The notes beneath the pieces are model-generated. The model did not search any database. It worked only from the letters and a program-made list of their open reading frames with translations, and had not been told where the DNA came from. A program made the translations under genes and the position numbers. Below, piece after piece: positions 63,158-64,000 of a DNA stretch of 64,000 bases (its first letter is position 1; the number at the start of each line of letters is the position of its first letter). The stretch is from Picosynechococcus sp. PCC 7117 (lineage in GTDB: Bacteria > Cyanobacteriota > Cyanobacteriia > Cyanobacteriales > MRBY01). The stretch covers positions 1,860,001 to 1,924,000 of the forward strand of contig NZ_CP016477.1 in assembly GCF_001693275.1 (NCBI RefSeq). Direction: 5' to 3'.

Positions 63158-63629
63158 GCGGTTTTCCTCCAGCAAAAATGCTTATCTTTAACAGACAAAT
63201 ACCAGTAACGGTATCGTTGGTCGAAAACTTCAAAAATCTTACGTTGGCAAAACTGCTTTTTAAAATTCTGAAGATTCAAGTCTTATGACTTTCTTTAATC
63301 TGTGGGATATGTTACCACAGCCTCGACTTATTTTTATCTTTTAGCAACAAAAAAAGATTGCTTTTGTTTTTTGGGCTGATTAGCATTTCTAATGCTGTTT
63401 GATGGGCCTATTTTGCCCTTACAAAAATACCTAAAAAAGCCATAAAATCCCGCTCGAATTCAGCCATGCTACCTAATGAGACATTGGGCTAAAACCGTTT
63501 TCTGTCGGGATCTTTAGAGAGGGAAAGCGTTCAGGTGAGATGAATTAAGTATTTATGTTTCTCAACAATCTCCTTTAAGAACTTTAAACATTTAATTTTC
63601 ATTCAAAAAATCATGAAAGCTTTGTGGGG
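63158..63629. other. Intergenic region between ccmN and rbcL (both minus)
   Basis: The 472-bp stretch is AT-rich with no credible gene. It holds an RbcR-type site (63379-63393), the inverted repeat CTGTGG-9 nt-CCACAG (63300-63320) and, on the minus strand, the -10-like TAACAT within the latter. It is the rbcL promoter and leader; rbcL has its own promoter in addition to any read-through from ccmN. Confidence 0.6.
63379..63393. promoter_or_regulatory. RbcR-type operator upstream of rbcL
   Basis: ATTAG-CATTT-CTAAT is a perfect match to the ATTA(G/A)-N5-(C/T)TAAT motif reported for the LysR-type regulator RbcR, which activates rbcLXS and ccm genes in cyanobacteria. It lies 222 bp upstream of the rbcL start. 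The RbcR gene itself is not in the window. Confidence 0.7.
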
Positions 63630-64000
63630 CTAGGGCTTATCTGGTGGATTTGGGGTATTGAGAGAATTTTGGTGAGGGAATAGGGTCATTAATAGTTGAT
63701 TGATATAAACTTGCCCGACAACTGGTGTTTTTTCGCCCGATTCTAGGGATTCCTTTGATTCTGGAACCGTCGGCATCACTTCGGTGTTTGGTGTTTCAGT
63801 TGGAGAGGATCCTGCTTCTGGTGGGGGCTGAACATTGGGACGGCTACCGCTGCTAGTGGGCGATCGCCCTGGTGGCGAAAAAGTTGTGGCAGTCTGGTTG
63901 GTTGTGTCCTCTGCCTGCCAAGGATCGAGGGGTTGGCTTGTCGATTGATTCGCGGGTTTTGACGGTTGAGTCTGGTAAGAAGCGGTAGTTTCTTGGCGGG
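63630..64000 (-). CDS. ccmN: Carboxysome assembly protein CcmN, C-terminal part (partial)
   Basis: The visible 123 codons (frame ends TAG at 63630-63632) are rich in Pro, Ser, Thr and Glu, as in the linker of CcmN, and end with VVGQVYINQLLMTLFPHQNS, a match to the amphipathic encapsulation peptide by which CcmN links the carboxysome core to the CcmK2 shell. The gene starts outside the window. Its place directly upstream of rbcL on the same strand fits a ccmKLMN-rbcLXS order. Confidence 0.78.
   Translation of the reverse strand, partial: RQETTASYQTQPSKPANQSTSQPLDPWQAEDTTNQTATTFSPPGRSPTSSGSRPNVQPPPEAGSSPTETPNTEVMPTVPESKESLESGEKTPVVGQVYINQLLMTLFPHQNSLNTPNPPDKP

Overview
The window is chromosomal DNA of a unicellular, oxygenic cyanobacterium. 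It carries psbB (CP47), rbcL-rbcX-rbcS, the 3' end of a ccmN-like carboxysome gene, the mntCAB manganese importer, an Flv1-type flavodiiron protein, phytol kinase and a tocopherol-type methyltransferase. The HIP1 octamer GCGATCGC is scattered through most genes. Gene content and the placement of a ccm gene next to rbcLXS suggest a Synechococcus sp. PCC 7002 (Picosynechococcus)-like strain; this assignment is an inference.

Layout. 1-4.3 kb: end of a WD40 gene, ychF, a lumenal/secreted protein, aroE, an unknown membrane protein and a divergent Sua5-like protein. 4.4-7.2 kb: mntCAB (minus). 7.3-14.1 kb: TPR protein, recJ, a J-domain protein, a MgtC/DUF4010 membrane protein, rpsU and a CobT-like enzyme. 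14.2-17.1 kb: flv1, recR (apparently starting with ATT) and a TIGR00725 protein. 17.2-22.9 kb: hypA-hypB-ABC transporter-gdmH, a guanidine import and nickel-dependent hydrolysis locus, followed by a secreted LCCL protein with three His-His repeats. 23-26.4 kb: hemB, then a HIP1-free, AT-rich segment with an Uma2 remnant, a gene for an AlbA_2 (Schlafen-type) protein bounded by integron-cassette-like sites, and an intact Uma2 gene. 26.5-39 kb: housekeeping and photosynthesis genes (ileS, phytol kinase, psbB, trpG, dgkA, ybeY, a CSP41-like epimerase, a CrtISO/CrtD-like oxidoreductase).

39.1-45.8 kb is an accessory defence-type island: a WYL regulator, a 28-codon relic of a CRISPR cas6 gene, a single-chain type IIG restriction-modification enzyme, a DUF2281/PIN toxin-antitoxin pair, a second antitoxin with a truncated toxin, and an integrase N-terminal remnant next to tRNA-Met. 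Two near-identical 19-bp palindromes lie just beyond the tRNA. 45.9-60.7 kb: DUF202 protein, SRP RNA, fibrillin, proB, methyltransferases, nadE, sfsA, comFB, a zinc-ribbon/PP2C phosphatase, a Crp regulator, a membrane protein, tocopherol-type methyltransferase, Uma2, an MFS carrier and a NIL-ferredoxin. 60.8-64 kb: rbcLXS with its terminator, an RbcR-type operator upstream, and the C-terminus of CcmN with its encapsulation peptide.

The best candidates for something not routinely annotated are the attC-bounded AlbA_2 cassette, the replacement of a CRISPR-Cas operon by a type IIG enzyme behind a surviving WYL regulator, and the His-rich LCCL protein downstream of the nickel-dependent guanidine hydrolase.
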